Shown here piece by piece: positions 28,285 to 29,177 of a DNA stretch of 29,177 bases. The stretch covers positions 1-29,177 of the forward strand of contig ATSW01008199.1 in assembly GCA_000444245.1 (NCBI GenBank), given 5' to 3'. The translations under genes were made by a program, and so were the position numbers. How positions within the stretch are numbered: position 1 is the stretch's first letter; the number at the start of each line of letters is the position of its first letter. The notes beneath the pieces were generated by a model, which searched no databases, was not told the DNA's origin, and saw nothing but the letters and a program-made list of their open reading frames with translations. Source of the DNA: Botryllus schlosseri (Eukaryota > Chordata > Ascidiacea > Stolidobranchia > Styelidae).

Positions 28285-28898
28285 GTAAGCTGAATATCGT
28301 GGGGTAACAAAATGTTCTATGCCATGGGCGCATACAAGCTTTGAGGCTAATAAGACCTGCACAACTACCAGTTGGGGAGAGGCCAATCATACGCATTCAT
28401 AGGTGTTCGGTAGTGTAATATTTTAATTGTGACGTATGGAAAATGTCCAGGTTTGATGAACAGGTGAAAATTTAACCGATGAGGTTAGAATAAGTATGAT
28501 ATCTTGAAATGGAATATCAGTTGTGCTATAAAGACTGTAAACTAGGTGCTAGTGATGAACAGCGGTCTCAATGGACAACTGTACACGAAACAGGCCCAGT
28601 AAGACTAAAAAAGTCTCAGGTGGACCTTAACTAACAATCCATTACTTTACATTACAGATTGCGACTCGAAAATATAGGATTAGGTCGAATCCCGAAAAAA
28701 TTACCCCAAACTCTAACTCACCTAAATCTCGGATACAACAACATCACGTACATCACAGAAGAGGAGGGAGAAGCAATACAGAGTCTGAAAGAGCTTCAAT
28801 ACCTGGACTTACAATACAATATGCTTTACACTTTCAGTGTTATCCCAATACAGCCATTGAAAAAATTGGTCTCTGTGCATTTGAAAGGTAACCCATTG
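28068..28898 (+). CDS. LRR gene 2, N-terminal part with LRRNT cap (partial)
   Basis: Exon 28068-28284 (acceptor tacacag|ga, donor acacg|gtaagc) encodes an LRRNT-like cap, GCGYNITHLKCVSNDLERMP, then IRSIPNNSFEGMTLLTR. Exon 28658-28898 (acceptor cattacag|a) completes the Arg codon and reads LRLENIGLGRIPKKLPQTL, LTHLNLGYNNITYI, LQYLDLQYNML and VSVHLKGNPL. It ends at a consensus donor, ttg|gtaagt. Reading past that donor gives a stop at 29019-29021 but no cysteine cap, so I infer that an LRRCT exon lies beyond the window. The exon carrying the start codon and signal peptide was not found. The repeat style matches LRR gene 1, suggesting tandem paralogues. Confidence 0.72.
28658..28898 (+). CDS. 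LRR gene 2, second LRR exon
   Basis: Three to four repeats of the L-x-x-L-x-L-x-x-N type end in LKGNPL at a gtaagt donor (28899). The phase at the exon's start (one base) fits the two-base overhang of the LRRNT exon. Confidence 0.75.
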
Positions 28899-29094
28899 GT
28901 AAGTGCACTACAATTTAAATTTTTAGGGCAATTAGGAGTTAACTTTCGGATAAATTTGCTGCCTTTCCCACCAAAATTATTCAAACTTATCCATGGTCAT
29001 GATCCCACAACACAGTGTTAGGAAATTGGACCATTGCATATTCCTATTAGATATTCTAGAATACACACGGTTATATATCATGAATGATTTATGG

Positions 29095-29177
29095 CAGTGG
29101 CGGCTCGTCCTATAGGGCAACTGGGGTATTGCCCCACCTAAAATTCTGTTCAATAACAATTCTTTACCATTTATAGA
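29095..29177 (+). mobile_element. terminus of a DNA transposon cut by the window end
   Basis: CAGTGGCGGCTCGTCC followed by agggcaactggggtattgcc looks like the terminal repeat of a cut-and-paste DNA transposon, possibly hAT-like. Only 83 bp are present, so the family is not certain. Confidence 0.4.

Overview
The window looks like genomic DNA of an invertebrate animal. It is AT-rich, has spliced protein-coding genes with small GT-AG introns, and carries many short non-autonomous DNA transposons. The recognisable genes are a ZMYM/QRICH1-type DUF3504 protein and leucine-rich-repeat (LRR) receptor-type genes. A marine invertebrate such as a tunicate is plausible, but species and phylum cannot be fixed from the sequence. 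I see no bacterial operons, rRNA, tRNA, CRISPR, retroelement or virus-like coding sequence.

Layout. (1) 1-16545: about 16 kb with no coding region I can recognise. It holds several families of non-autonomous elements: a hAT-type element with a perfect 8-bp target duplication (1711-2425) and its diverged sister (11042-11643), a second hAT-type element with classic CAGTGGTTCCCAACC ends (10121-10793), a third with GGGGTCTCAAAC ends (5087-5574), a fold-back repeat family called R1 here, and a dispersed repeat called R3 here. (2) 16810-22130, plus strand: one complete gene that I rebuilt as eight coding exons with consistent reading phase, giving 659 residues. Its core is a DUF3504 domain, a domesticated Crypton-type tyrosine-recombinase fold, of the kind found at the C-terminus of ZMYM2/3/4 and QRICH1. 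(3) 22160-25830: transposon-derived and unassigned DNA. (4) 25835-26068: an open frame with EGF-like cysteine spacing. (5) 26518-27648: an LRR gene ending in an LRRCT cap and followed by AATAAA. It uses a 62-bp GC-AG intron. (6) 28068-28898: a second LRR gene starting with an LRRNT cap, which probably continues past the window. (7) 29095 to the end: the terminus of another DNA transposon.

How the parts relate. The DUF3504 gene is probably a nuclear protein, with basic NLS-like clusters and an acidic, serine-rich composition, and not an active recombinase. Its introns and flanks have been colonised by the same repeat families as the intergenic DNA: R1 upstream and in intron 3, a 117-bp minisatellite in intron 6, R3 ending beside the last splice acceptor, and a hAT-like element carrying the best poly(A) signal. 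The two LRR genes are tandem neighbours with the alternating LRR style of TLR or small-leucine-rich-proteoglycan ectodomains, and look like recognition or adhesion proteins. Their full architecture is not contained here.
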